From NCBI GenBank assembly GCA_030267565.1, contig BRXU01000035.1, forward strand, positions 899,001 through 963,000: a stretch of 64,000 bases of DNA, read 5' to 3'. Below, piece by piece: positions 13,144 through 24,900 of this stretch. A program made the translations under genes and the position numbers. How positions within the stretch are numbered: the first letter of the stretch is position 1; every line of letters starts with the position of its first letter. A model generated the notes under the pieces. That model did no database searches. It worked only from the letters and a program-made list of their open reading frames with translations, and was not told the origin of the DNA. Origin of the DNA: Pleodorina starrii (Eukaryota; Chlorophyta; Chlorophyceae; Chlamydomonadales; Volvocaceae).

Positions 13144-14309
13144 GAGGAGGAGGAGGCAGGAGGCAGGAGGGGGGCGCGGCAGGAGGCAGGAGGAGGCAGG
13201 GAGCAGCCCGGCTGGTGGTGTTGGCGCGAGATTAGGGCTGCGGACTGCGGATGTGCGGTGGCGTTTACGGCAAAGGAGCGCCGGTGCGAGATTGGGTACA
13301 GCTTCACCGCGTCAGAGGCGGCAACCCGGCTGGTGGTGCTGGCGCGTGGCTGGAGCTGCGGAGTCGGATTGGTGGTGGCGGGAGGCGCGGAAGGCAAGTG
13401 GCGAAAACGAAGGAATGAGGATGTGCGCAGATGTGCGGAACAACGGATGAGGCTGAAAAGAAGGGAGGAGGAGGAGGAGGGAGTATCGCATTCAGCTGCG
13501 TGGAGTGCGTTTCCCGAGGAGAAGGCGGGGCGAGGAGAAGCGGGACGAGGATACCTAAACGGGGACAAGGCGGGACGTCGGGAATATACCTCACGGGATT
13601 GGGACTGAGACCGCGGAGAGACGGCCGGGTGGGGGCCGAGGGAGGGGTTGGGGGGGTGTTGAAGAGTGAATTTGCAGTGGGAAGGGGGGGTGGGGTGGGG
13701 GCGGGGGTTTGAGAAGAAGAACCGCCGCCCTCCGCCGCCTTCGCCACATCCTGGATGGGGGCTGTGGACCCGAGGGCGTTGCGAAAACACGCTCCAACTC
13801 CCTGGACAGAGAGAGGGAGAAATTCCCTAGAGAGACAAGTGAGATAAGAGAGAGAGCCCCATCCGGAGCGAGGGTTTTTAAGAAGGTTGCGGAGTGCCGA
13901 GCTTCCAGCCAGCCAGCCACTCGAGAGCTCCGGGTCTGCAGCCCCCCCGCTGTATTGACCACCACCACACACCAGCAGCAGCAGCAGCAGCGGCCGCAGC
14001 AGCAGCAACCATTTTACGGCTGGCTTGCAAGCTGCCATTCACCGCGTAAGCAGCACCGGTGATCCGTTTTGGGTGGGGGGTGTGGGGGTGTGGGGGGTGG
14101 GGGGAAGCCCCCCACGGGGTAAGGTCCCCCCCCCCCCAAACTGCGTAACGGACCAATCCAAGCTGCCTCGCCGTCTCTGCCCTGGACGTGGCCACCCGGA
14201 CTTGGCGGCACGGAGGCACACGCACTTGCTCCGATGGGCTGTGGGTTGGCTCTTCCTCTTATTTTCCTTGTCCGCGATACTCAGAGAGGGGAAACACGTT
14301 GAGCTGGGG

Positions 14310-14314
14310 TGTAA
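14310..14314 (+). terminator. Possible TGTAA polyadenylation signal for the DUF3110-like gene
   Basis: TGTAA is the usual polyadenylation signal in volvocalean algae. This copy lies about 1.17 kb after the stop at 13143, which is long for a 3' untranslated region, so the assignment is weak. Confidence 0.25.
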
Positions 14315-14807
14315 ATGTGTGCCCCCGTTTGTGTGTTTGTCCCCGGGTGTGTGTGTGTGGCTGGCTGGCCGGCTGTCAACCGCAGCCCGTGCGCCTCCCA
14401 ACTTTCCGCGGCTGCCGTTCTTGCCGTGCGACACACACACACACACACACGGCTCCCCGCGACAACACACCTCCCTCCCCTTTTCAGCAGGGAGAAAGAA
14501 GGGATCGCGTGCCTCTCCCCCACCCTGCTGCAAGCCACAGCCCGCAGCCCACAGCCCCGCCCCGGCCTTTGCGCCTCTCGCCGTATCCAACGCACCGATG
14601 TACAAGACGCGATACACCATGCCTCGTCGATCCACGTCATCCCAGTCCGCCAGCCCACCCCCCCTTTCACCCCTTTCCCCCCCGGGCAGCACTCCCGCCA
14701 CAAGCAACATGCGGCCGAGGCTGGTGCGCTCTGTACGACACATACACACACACATACACCCGTGTGCGAGATCCTCCATCGGGGTCCTCCGCTGAAGAGA
14801 GCGCTTC

Positions 14808-14880
14808 CCTCCTTCCTTCCTTCCTTCCTTCAACCCTTCCTTCCCTCCTTCAACCCTTCCTTCCTTCCTTCAACCCTTCC
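14808..14880. repeat. CTTC/CAACC simple repeat
   Basis: Runs of CTTC are interrupted by CAACCC, giving an imperfect higher-order repeat in the convergent intergenic region. Confidence 0.85.
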
Positions 14881-15702
14881 TGCACACTCGTGCCGCCGTG
14901 CCGCCTGGACACACATCCGGCACATGAAACGGAAGCGGCCCCCCGTCACCTCCTAAATCACCGCCGCGCGAGGGGGAGGGCCGCCAGCCCGCCCCCCTTT
15001 CCCCTTGGCTCGGTGCCACGCAACATACACGGAGCGCGCGCCGCGCCCCGCACCCCCAGTGCCGCACAGCGCCGCTCGCTACCGCCGTCCGCCTCCGTCC
15101 CTCCGCTCTGCGGTGCAACCCTTTCCTTTCTTTATCCCCACTTCCCCAGTGCCCCACGGTTCCCAGTGCCTCGCCCTCGTCGCCGGCGTTGGCGTTGGGG
15201 CACAACAGAGCAGCCCGGTGTTGAAAGCAAGGGGGCGCAGCTTTCAAGGCTGACGACCTCTCCCAGGTCCCAAGACGTCCCAATCAGGCACACACAACGC
15301 ACGTGTGCCGGCCGCTCAGGCGAGGTCGCCCTGCCTTTGCCAAATGCCAATGGAGTTTGGGACGGGGGCCTGTGCGATCGCAGCCCGAGTGGCACCTGAT
15401 CTGATTAGGCAACCCCGGGCACGCCCGCGGCCCACGTGGGGGAGTGGAGAATGGGGGGCGACGACTGGCGACAAACTCTCTGGCGACGCAGACAGACAAG
15501 TGCAGGAATTCCCCGTGTAGCCTGATCAGGCAAGGGGAGCGGTGCAGGGGGACGTGGGCGCGAGGAGCGACTCCTCCCACACCACCACTGTGTGTCCTCT
15601 CCTCTGTCCCGCATGTATTAGCCACATCCAACCGATGCCAAAATGTGTGTCCTGATGATTCAGGCAGTCGGAACGCGCGACATACCGAAAAAGGTGTCCT
15701 AA

Positions 15703-18700
15703 TCAGGCAATCGACGCCCACGTCGCCGCCGCGTGCGCATTCAGCGCCGCCACACCCGCCTCCGCCGCCGCGCGGCGCTGTACGGCATTCAGCCAGTCTC
15801 CCGCCAGCGCCGCCGCCGCCGTGCCCGTCAGAGCAGCCGCCGCCAGCTCCGCCGCCGCCGGCAGCTGGCCCGCCGCCAGCAGCGCCTCCGTGCGAGCCAG
15901 CGCCGCGTCGATACCGCCTGAGCCCACCTGCTGGGGGTCGAGCACCCTGACCGCACCCGACTCGTCAACCTGGGGAGGTAATGGGGGAGGGGGTGGAGGG
16001 AAAGGGATCGGGGGAGGGGGTGGAGGGAAAGGGATCGGGGGAGGGAGGTGGAGGGAAAGGGATCGGGGGAGAGATGGAAGGAAAGGGATCGGGGGAGAGA
16101 TGGAGGGAAAGGGATCGGGGGAGGGAGGTGGAGGGAAAGGGATTGGGGGAGGGAGGTGGAGGGAACGGGATTGGGGGAGGGAGGTGGAGGGAACGGGATT
16201 GCAGGAGGGAGGTGGAGGGAAAGGGATCGGGGGACGGAGGTGGAGGGAGGTGATGGGGGGAGGGGCAGCGGAGTAGTCGGGGCAGGCGTGGCCCCAGGAG
16301 AACACAAACCACGCATACGGTATGCCCCGACCACACAACTCCGGTCCTCACCCCCCCCACAGACCTTTTTATCTTCCATCATCAGGATGTGCTGTTAACC
16401 CGACACAACCCCATCCTCGCGCACAGGTCCACAACCCATTTCCTCCCCCCCTCACCCCCACACAGCCGGCACCCGTACCTTGAGTCGTGCCGCCATCCTC
16501 GCCACCGCCACCGCCAAGATGCCCGCCTTGCTATCGGGCAGGTGGCTGAGGGCGGACAGGTCGCCGCGCAGCCGCCGAAACTGATGAAGCAGCTCTGACC
16601 TGTGTGAATGCGGATGTGCGGATGTGTTTGTGTGGGTGTGTTTGTGTGTTTAGGATGTGTGGGTCGGGAGGGGTGAGGGGCGGGGAGTGGAGGAGGGAGG
16701 TCACGGGGGGAGCGGGGGGTGTGGTAAAACTATGTTCAATGCGAAATTGGCAATGGTTGCAGCAACCCAACCCAACCCGACCCAACTATCCCGGCAGGTT
16801 GGGGAGGGGGGAAGGAGGAGAAGACGGAGACGGCGTTAGCGAGCGGACCCTTCCCCTTCCCCCCCCCCCCCCAGGACACCTTGCCGGGTTCAGGGTCCGC
16901 TCGCGAACACCGTTTCCGTCCCTTCCCTCTGCGGTACCTCTTCACCCCCCACCGTCCCCCCGGCATATACGTGGATACCCCACCCCCACCCCCACCCCCA
17001 CCCCCACCCCCACCCCCACCCCCACCCCCACCCCCACCCCCACCCCCACCCCCACCCACACCCACCCACCCCCACCCCCACCCACCCACCCCTGGGTGGT
17101 ATCTGGTATCTTCTTTTTACACACCCGCCCCTTCTCTCACCTTGTCGCCACGGCTCCCTCGGGCAGCGCCGCCACCACACTGCCAACCAACGGATCCGCC
17201 GCCGCCACGCCACGCAGCGCCGCCGCCGCCGGCCGCAGCGGCGCGCCGCTCTCCGCCGCCGCCGCCACCGCCGCCGCGCCCGCCGCCAACGCGTGTCCCG
17301 CCCGCGCCGCCGCCGCCTGCCTCACCCGCGCCTCATGCGCTTGACCCAGCGCCCCCACCGCCAGCCTCAGGGCCTCCAGCTGCTCACCGCGCGACGTCGA
17401 CTCCACCAATCGGGTCTTCTCCGACTCCAGCCGCGTGCGCTTCTCCGCCTGACGGACCTGCGCGTACGGCAGTCGTACAGTACGGCAGATGATACGGCAG
17501 CAGGGAGGAGATTGGAGCGGCGCGGAAGCGCAAGAAGCCCGAGGGGGAGAGAAGAAGTGAAGCGAGATGGCGGTGGTTGAGGTGGTGGTGGCGGTGGTGG
17601 TGATTGCGAGTGGAGGATGAGCCGAAACGGGTTTTTGAAACCCCCCACCCCACCTCTCCATTCAACCAACAACGACACGAAAAGGAAAGAGAAGGGCCTG
17701 CCGGCCGGCCCCAGCTAGCAAAAGCCGGCCGGCCAGGCGGCCCGGCCGGCAAACACCACCGCCGTGCAAAGCTCCCGGCTGCCGTACCCCGTCGTACTAC
17801 AGCTGCCGTACCTCGAGTTCCAGCATCTCCTTGGATGACTCCACCACCTGACGAAGCAGCTCTTTGAATCGGGTCACCGCCGCCTCTCCCGCGGACTGGA
17901 GCTGCTCGGACCGCTGTACGGCAGCTGCCAGCTCGCCACGCACCTGCAGTACGGTTTCGGAGGGGGGGCCGGGGGACGGCACGGGGGAGCCACATGACAA
18001 CCCGGGGCCATACACACGGGGGGCCGTACAGATGGGCGGGCGGACACCCTTGACACCGGACCAGGGGCATATGCCCCCATAGCGGCGCGTGCAGGGTACG
18101 GCACTTGTGCGGCGGCTGTACGGCACACGCCACCCCTCCAATCCCACCCTCTTTTCTTGCGTGCCGTGGTAGGTAGGAACGATAAGACAGAGAGAGATAT
18201 AAAGAGAGAAACTCACCCCGCAGCCACCCTCAACCCCACCCAACCATCAACCCAAAACCCCGACCATCAACCCCCACCACCAAACCCCCACACCCGCCCA
18301 ACCCCCCCCCCCCCACCTCGCCCCCACCTGCCCCATTTGCTCCTGGTGCCACTTGGCCACAGCCGTCAGCGCCTCGTGCATGAACCTCGAGTCGGCGACC
18401 GCCTGAGAGGGGTTTGAGGTTTCTTAGGGTTGTTTAAGGGTTTGTTTAGGGAGGGAGTTTTAGGAGGCTGGGAGGCTGGGAGGCTGGGGAGAGTGCGGCC
18501 GCGGGAAGAAGAAAAACCACATCGTCGCTGCACCTTCGCGGCTGCGGCTGCGGCTGCTCTGCTCCGTGTCGCTTCGTTTCGCGCCTGCCTGCCTTTGCCT
18601 GCATGCCCTGCCTTCTGTACCCCCCCGGCTCCATCCCCACAAGCCCCCACCCGCCCGCACCCACAATACCCACACAAGACACAACCCCCTTTCCCATCAA

Positions 18701-20450
18701 AAATCAAAACACACACACACACACACACACGCACACACGCACCTGCGCATGTCGTTCGGGCCACTGCGACCAATCCGTCACCTGAGCCCCCGCTGACGTC
18801 ACCGCGTGCTGAATAAGGCCCAGCGGACTCAGGTCCCTGCCCTCCAGACCAAGCTGACCCGGCGGCAAGCTCGGCGGCAGCGGCGCCGTCGGTACGGCAC
18901 CCGTCTGCAGCAGCGCCAGCGCCGCCGCCGTGGCGGCGGCAACGGCGGCCTCCGGAGCCGGCGACGGCGCCGGCGATGGCGCAGGGGTACGCGGCGCCGG
19001 CGCGGCGGCCTTCTCCTCGCCCTTGGGCGCGGCCGCATCCGCAGCGGCGGCGGCGGCGGCGGGGGCAGGAGCCTCGGCGGCGGCGGGAGCGGGAGCGGGA
19101 GCGGCATCCGCCGGCGGGCTGGCGGCGGCCGTCGCTGCCTCCGTCGCGCTCAGGATTGCACCGGCAGCCTCCGTATCTGACGGCGCCGCCACCGCCGGCG
19201 CCGGAGTGGCGGCTTCCGCCGCCGGCTGCGGCTGCGGCGCCGGCGCCGCCGGCTTAGCCGCTGGTTTAGCCGCTGGCTCGATCGGCGCGGGCTGCGCCGG
19301 CGCCGGGGCCGACGCCGGCGCTGGGGCGGGCGCCGGCGGTGGCGGGGGCGGCGGCGGCGGCGTGGGTGGCGTGGATGGCGGCGGCGGCGCTACCGGGCCG
19401 TCCTTCGCGCCGCTTGGCGGCGGCGCCGGCGCCGCCGGCTTCGGCGGTGGCGGCGCCGCCGCCAGCGGCACCGGCGGCGGCCTGACGTTCGTACCGGGCG
19501 GCGACGTCCGCTGCGTCGCCTTGAATTCCGCCAGCCACTTCTCCACCTTCTCGTCCCACGCCTTATCGTACTCCTGGGGTTGGTTCGATACGGCCATTCG
19601 GGCTTTGCATTGGACGAGGGCCGGAATCCGGCCGGGGCTTGGGGGTTGGGACTAAACCCGTAAGCTAGCCGGAAGCCACCACCACCACCGCCTCTTTCCC
19701 CCAAAAAAGAGTCGGACCCCGAGGGCCGCACCAGCAGCCACTGCCTGCCCCGTGGCGGTCCCTCTCGTCCAGATCGCGGGATCTCGCGGACAGGCAAGTA
19801 GAACCAAATAGCGGGAATGACCAACCAACTTCCGAAACCGTTAGTCGTACCTTTTGGTAGTTGTAAAAGGCAGCCATGAGGGGCAGTCCGATGACGGGAA
19901 TGGCCCAGCCCACCCACGACTTGCGGCTCTTGACTGTGGGAGCCGGGAAGACCTCGCCCATGCCGCTGCTGCTGCCGCCAGCGGCGCCGCCAGGGGGAGG
20001 TGGCGACGACGACGACAAAGGGGAGCTCCCTGGAGCCGGGGTGGGTGCGGCTTTGGCGGCTCCGCTGGCCGGTGCGGGTGGCGCGGCGCCCGGCGCCTTG
20101 GGTGCAGTGCCCGGCGGAGGGGGCGTGGCGCCGGGAGCGCCAGGCGCGAAGCCGGGCTTGGGGACCGAGGACGGCTGGGTGCTGAAGGCGGCTGCTGGGA
20201 TGCGCTGCGAAGCTGCGGGAAGGCGGGCCGCCAGGATGCTGCCGCAGCGCAGGCCGAGCGATGCTGCGCGAGCGGCGACCATCAGGCGACCGCCGCAGCG
20301 GAAGCCGGGCAGGAGGCACCGCGCGCGCGCACCATGTTGGATGGCATTGCCCACAGCAGCAGACTGTAGGAAAGCTGGCGCCGAGCTTGGCGTGCCGCTT
20401 GGTTGCGTAGGGATGGGCAATCGCCCGGCAGGCCCCTCCGATTGCTGCAT
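15703..20450 (-). CDS. MIC60: MICOS complex subunit MIC60 (mitofilin)
   Basis: Inner-membrane organiser of mitochondrial cristae junctions. Seven exons in sense order: 20450-19851, 19573-18743, 18402-18328, 17943-17812, 17457-17141, 16599-16479, 15969-15703. Phases agree and give 780 residues, close to the usual length of about 750. The N-terminus (1 to about 70) is Arg-rich and acid-poor, as in a mitochondrial presequence. One membrane segment (WVGWAIPVIGLPLMAAFY) lies near 178-197, followed by EYDKAWDEKVEKWLAEF. About 220-440 is Pro/Ala-rich. About 478-580 is predicted coiled coil (VQRSEQLQSAGEAAVTRFKELL). The C-terminal mitofilin domain contains FRRLRGDLSALSHLPDSKAG and ends ALAGDWLNAVQRRAAAEAGV-ALNAHAA. 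Family assignment rests on this architecture and the C-terminal motif. It is divergent with HPRT and convergent with the upstream gene. Confidence 0.88.
15985..16252 (-). repeat. About 27-bp G-rich minisatellite in the last MIC60 intron
   Basis: Roughly ten imperfect copies of a unit near GGTGGAGGGAAAGGGATCGG plus a short G-rich tail lie between exons 6 and 7 of MIC60. The sense (minus) strand is pyrimidine-rich. Copies differ at single bases. Confidence 0.9.
16884..16960 (-). repeat. Dispersed repeat family A, diverged copy
   Basis: An inverted, diverged copy of the family whose core reads AAGATACCGCAGCGGAG followed by a GAGACGGCGTTAGCGAACGG-type tail. It sits in a MIC60 intron. A second partial tail is at 16813-16845. 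Confidence 0.6.
16978..17096 (-). repeat. (CCCCCA)n hexanucleotide tract in a MIC60 intron
   Basis: About eighteen hexamers. On the MIC60 sense strand they read TGGGGG, so the nascent RNA would be a long G-quadruplex-capable tract just downstream of exon 5. Confidence 0.95.
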
Positions 20451-21169
20451 TACAGGCTTGGCAAGTTTTTGCTTATTAGATTTGTGATTCTAGATGCGCG
20501 ATGCTCTCAGTCCCTAGCTCTTCTGCGTAATCGCTGCGCCGTGAGTGCGCGTAATGTGTCGGAAGCAATTTAGATAATGCTGATCTAAAATCAGGGAGTC
20601 CGTTCTGTGCACAGAACGGTGCAATATCCACGGACCGGAATAAGTGCACACGATGCCCTGATGATGTGCCGGCACTCGCGCCCACGCGCACATGCCCTAA
20701 CGCACATACGCCATTCCTTTGTAACAAAGTGCAGTGATTACTCTGATGCGTTGCGAAATGGTACTCCTTCCGGGACAAAAGTGTGGTTTCGGCGCTACGA
20801 TCCAAACCATGGGTGCCTTGAGGTGCTTTTCCGCCAGCCTTCCGCTTCGATTCATGAGATTTAGCGTAAGCTTTGTGTTCTAGCATTAAGAACCCAAAGG
20901 TAGGCTTGTGTTATGCGCTCAGTTTTTGTATACCGTAACACAACGGTTTCGGCACGCAGCAGCTGCGTGATAAGCGTAATGGCTCCGCAACACGTGTCAG
21001 TGATGATGTTGCAATTCACTTTGAGCGATTTTAGTCCGTACTGTCAACACCTGTTCACGTGCCGCCCCGCCGAGACCATTGCGCGCGACGCGGTTAGGCT
21101 CGGTCAACCTTCCCAGCTGTCACAGCGGCCGCACCAACGCCCGTTCTGCTTCTCCCGTTACAGGCTACC
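20451..21169. promoter_or_regulatory. Divergent promoter region between MIC60 and HPRT
   Basis: The 719 bp between the two start codons are less GC-rich than the genes and hold no exon I recognise. The region contains the 20-bp palindrome described separately. TTACAG at 21159-21164, directly before GCTACC and the HPRT ATG, could be the acceptor of an intron in the HPRT leader. Confidence 0.5.
20600..20619. repeat. Perfect 20-bp palindrome in the MIC60/HPRT promoter
   Basis: CCGTTCTGTGCACAGAACGG is identical to its own reverse complement. It lies 150 bp upstream of the MIC60 start and 550 bp upstream of the HPRT start. It could bind a dimeric regulator or be chance. Confidence 0.85.
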
Positions 21170-24100
21170 ATGTGGTCAACGCGTTCTTTGGGTGGACCTT
21201 GCGGGCGTCCGACGTCCGCGGTAGTTGGTCACACCATCGGCAGCGCAAAGCTCATCGGCGCACGCCCGCGTCCCTGCGCCCAGCTTCGCAGCCTCAGCCG
21301 CCCAACGGCTACCCCAGAGACGCCTCCGCATCCACAGCAGCGCCTTCATCCGCGGTGCCTGCCCATCCACCCGGAAATCAACGCGGTCATTTACTCGGAG
21401 GATGTCATCGAGGCCCGTGTCGCGGAGATGGGCAGGTGGGAAGCAGACAAGGCCATGCCAGGGCGCATGCCAGCCGTGGGTCTAGGCAAAGAGGAGAATA
21501 AGAGGGGAGGGCTATGCGGCAATCGCACAGGCGGGGGTAAAATAAAGACGAAACCGCAACGATGGAACGGGCGCGATGTCAGGTTCCCGGACGCAGCACT
21601 ATTCGCGACCCAGCAATACTGGCCCGCGACCCAGCATTACGGTACTGTCGCGACGTGGTTGTTATTGGGTGCGTGAGGCTTGTGGAAAAGCTGTAGGGGG
21701 CTGAGTGCCGTCAGCCGAGATGGAGGGAGGGGAGGCCAACAGGCCATACATGCACCCAGCCGCCGAACTGCAGAGGACAGGCGTGCGAGCGGCTGTGCTC
21801 TTAACATTACACTTGGCCACTGGTGTGAGGACGCCCGCCGCCGGCCGCCGGGTGCGTTTTGGAGATGTGCCAGCAGTGTGTATGGATGCAGTGTGTATGG
21901 TGGGCCAAACCCTGCGACGCGGGCATTTGGGGATTCCGCCCCTACTCCCGCCCCGTCCCCATGGGCTGTCCAACCCGCCGTACCTGCCGTACCCGCCATA
22001 CCTGCCGTACCCAACGTGTGTATGCGAATTTTCCGCCCTGCTCCCCATCATTCTCCCCTTCATTCCCCCCTTCATTCTCCCCTTCACAGGCTGATCGGTC
22101 AGGACTACCAACACACGGAGCTGCTGGTGCTCGGGGTGAGCAAGGCACACACATACACACCGGGGCCGGGGCTGGGGCAGCGCTGGGTGATCCATTGTGC
22201 CGTGCACACGTGTCGTACATGACATCATGTACAACATGTGCACATGACACATTGCGCCCCCAGGCAGTTACGAGCCCAGCTCTAGATGCTGTGCGGCGCC
22301 GTTGCGGCGCCGAAGCCGTTGCGGCGCCGAAGCCGTTGCGGCGCCGAAGCCGTTGCGGCGCCGAAGCCGTTGCGGCGCCGAAGCCGTTGCGGCGCCGAAG
22401 CCGTTGCGGCGCCGAAGCCGTTGCGGCGCCGAAGCCGTTGCGGCGCCGAAGCCATTGCGGCGCCGAAACCGATGTGTCGAATCAGCCCTTGCCCGGGCCG
22501 CCCCCCCCTGGACCGCATCTGCTGCCACCTGCACTCATTTCGGGGCCCTGTCCGCGTCCCCGAGCAACGTCGTGTGCCTCACCGTCTACCCTTGCTTGTG
22601 AGGCATCGCCGACAAAGGCGCGTCCTCTCTCCCCCCCCACACACAGGAGCATATCACTCCCTGTCCCCCCCCCCAACACACACACATACGCCGCGGTGGT
22701 GGTGTCATCTGCGGACGTGCTGTCGTACTTTCTTACCATGACACCATTCCCGCAAAGAAGGGCCCCCTCGGTGCGACGGCGCGTCCCCTCCCCCCCCTGT
22801 GTGTGTGCCCCTTCCTCCGTGCCGTGTCGTACCCGTGTCGTGCCGTACCGTGTCGTACAGGTCCTCAAGGGGGCCTTCATGTTCACGACAGGTGCGAAGG
22901 AAATGCGGCATTAGGTGGGCACACGACATTGCGAGTGGGTGCGGTGCAGTGCAGTGCAGTGCAATGCAGTGCAGTGCAGTGCAATGCGGTGAGGTGCGGT
23001 GAGGTGCGGTGAGGTGCGGTGTTGTGGTGCCTTTCCAGGCGTTGAGTGGGGGCGGGCGTGTTGCTTTGTACTGAGTGTTTGGGATCCATCGGGGCCTGGC
23101 TGGCTGCATACGGTACCCGAGACTGCTCTTCTGCGGTTGTGACGGCGCGAGTCTCCGCCGCCGCGGCGCCCCACCTTCGGTTGGGTTTTCAACTTTTGAT
23201 CCCAGATCTCCGCATCTATCTCACCTCCGCCCCCTGGGATGCAGATCTCGTACGGCACATCTACCCGTACCCTGCGTCCCTCGAGGTTGACTTTTTCAAG
23301 GCCAGCTCCTACGGCTCCGGAACCACCTCGTCCGGTGTGGTACAGCTGGACTCGGCGTTCAAGTTGGAGAGCGTGGCGGGAAAGCACGTGCTGCTGGTGG
23401 GTGGGTGCGCGGGTGGGTGGGTGGGTGGGTGGGTTGGGTTAGGTGGGAAGCCACCCAAAAAGACTGCTGAAAGAACGGCCGTTGGAAGGAAGACCAGGAA
23501 GCCGCCGCCGGGGCCGCCGCCGCCGCCAGGGCCGGCCCGGCCGCCGCCGCCGCCGGGGCCGCCGCGGCCAGGAAGCCGCCGCCGCCAGGGAACCGACAGG
23601 AAGCCGCCGGAGCCACCGCTGAAAGACGAAGACTGTTTTGTTGTTGTTGTTGTTGTTGTTGATGTCGGTGTTGTTGATGTCGGTGTTGTTTGTTTAGGTG
23701 CTGCTGCGATGTCCCGGATGCTGCTGCTGCTTCTGCAGGTGGAGGACATCATCGATTCCGGCAACACGTTCAGTCGGTTGGTGGCGGTGATGCGGGAGGC
23801 GGGGGCGGCCACTGTGCGGGTGTGTGTGGGGCAGGGAGCTTTTGGGGGCCGGGCGGGTGATGTATGTGTGGGGTTTTGGGGCGGCAGCTTGAAAAGAAAG
23901 TGAGCTGCATCAAAGGCTATTTTGCTGCTGCTGCTGGCGGCGCTGCAGGTCCCATTGGGGTATCGGCTCTGACAACTGGCCGCGCAACCCTGCTGTGCTT
24001 GCCGTACTTGTCGTATTTCCCTCTCTCCCGTGCCACGATGTCTTCCCTGGGGGGTTAGTCAACTGCCTCCGTCACCGTCGCTGCTGCTGCTGCCATATAC

Positions 24101-24900
24101 TGCCACTGCCTTCCCCTCAGCCATCATCATAGCCACTGCCACTGCCTGCTGCACCTTGTCCTCTACCACCGCCATACTGCCGTACTCTCGTACTGCACAC
24201 GTAGGTCGCAGCACTTCTGGACAAGAAGGCGCGGCGGCGAGTGCCCTTTGAGGCGGACTACACTGGCTTCGAAGTGGGTGGGGGCGATTGTGTGTGCTGC
24301 GTTGCTGCCTGCTTCTTGCATTGCTGCCTGCTTGCGGCTGCAGCTGCATTTCTGCTTGCTGCCCCTGCTGCTCGCTGTTGTTGTTGGGGGTGGGGGTGGG
24401 GGTGGGGGTGGGGGTGGGGGTGGGGGTGGGGGTGGGGGTGGGGGTGGGGGTGGGGGTGGGGGTGGGGGTGGCGGTGGGGGTGGGGGTGGGGGTGGGGGTG
24501 GGTGGTACTGCATTGCACTGTGCTGATGCCGCTGCTGCGACCGCTGCTGCTGTCTCGCAGGCAGCCATCCCCCTGGATCCAGCCGGGTGGACGAGCGGAT
24601 GTGTGATTGATTGATCCTGTCGTACAACCCGAGATCCTGATGCCGCAACCCCCGACCCCAAACCCCAAACCCACCCCAACCCCCATGCAACCACGTTTGT
24701 TGCCGATCCTCACCGGATTCAACCCCGCTCTTCTTGACACTGGCCCCAATACCCATTCCCACCCCCTCCCCGCCCACCCATCCCCCCCCCGCGCGCAGTG
24801 CCCCGACGAGTTCATCGTGGGGTACGGCATTGATTACGCGGAAAAGTACCGCAACCTGCCGTACATTGGATCCGTGCGTGAGGAGTTCATCAGGCACTGA
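21170..24900 (+). CDS. HPRT: Hypoxanthine-guanine phosphoribosyltransferase
   Basis: Purine salvage: hypoxanthine or guanine plus PRPP gives IMP or GMP. Seven exons: 21170-21435, 22090-22135, 22861-22891, 23245-23396, 23739-23819, 24205-24273, 24799-24900, with agreeing phases, encode 248 residues. The conserved core starts at [12 protein letters not shown] (about 66) and runs through [15 protein letters not shown], the flexible-loop SYG at 136-138, the PRPP-binding [10 protein letters not shown] at 166-175, [15 protein letters not shown] sequence, and the C-terminal [20 protein letters not shown]. The PRPP loop has Ser where most homologues have Thr (DSG for DTG), a conservative change. About 65 residues rich in Arg, Pro, Ser and Thr precede the core and are absent from typical cytosolic enzymes. 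They could be an organelle-targeting peptide, or a sign that the true start lies elsewhere. The start at 21170 is the first ATG in the open frame. Confidence 0.9.
22296..22468 (+). repeat. 17-bp tandem array in an HPRT intron
   Basis: About ten nearly identical copies of GTTGCGGCGCCGAAGCC, each containing the palindrome GGCGCC, lie in the intron between exons 2 and 3. Since 17 is not a multiple of 3, the array keeps several frames open and produces spurious ORFs. Confidence 0.95.
22645..22670 (-). repeat. Dispersed repeat family C, short copy
   Basis: AGCATATCACTCCCTG is the reverse complement of the GGGAGTGATATGCT core seen at 56155-56171. It is in an HPRT intron. Confidence 0.6.
22938..23026 (+). 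repeat. GTGCA and GTGCGGTGAG short tandem repeats
   Basis: A pentamer array (GTGCA with GTGCAATGCA variants) passes into a decamer array (GTGAGGTGCG) inside the third HPRT intron. Confidence 0.9.
24387..24505 (+). repeat. (GGGGGT)n hexanucleotide tract in an HPRT intron
   Basis: About nineteen hexamers with one GGCGGT interruption lie between exons 6 and 7. The G-rich strand is the sense strand, as for the similar tract in MIC60. Confidence 0.95.

Larger units (their letters stand above)
13144..15702. other. Convergent intergenic region between the DUF3110-like gene and MIC60
   Basis: This holds the 3' untranslated regions of two converging genes. It contains GGAGGCAGGAGG runs, a diverged duplication of the upstream terminal exon (see findings), CA/GT runs near 14340-14450 and 14735-14760, and CTTC repeats at 14808-14880. 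Long open frames on both strands are compositionally biased (Pro, Thr, His, Arg) and show no domain. I see no gene. Confidence 0.5.

Noticed and set aside
14188..15399. 403-codon plus-strand open frame
   Set aside because: Composed of simple repeats and biased sequence without any domain, in a convergent intergenic region; other frames are open as well.
22268..22601. Overlapping open frames repeating a 17-residue unit
   Set aside because: Produced by the 17-bp tandem array, which keeps frames open; the HPRT phases place it in an intron.
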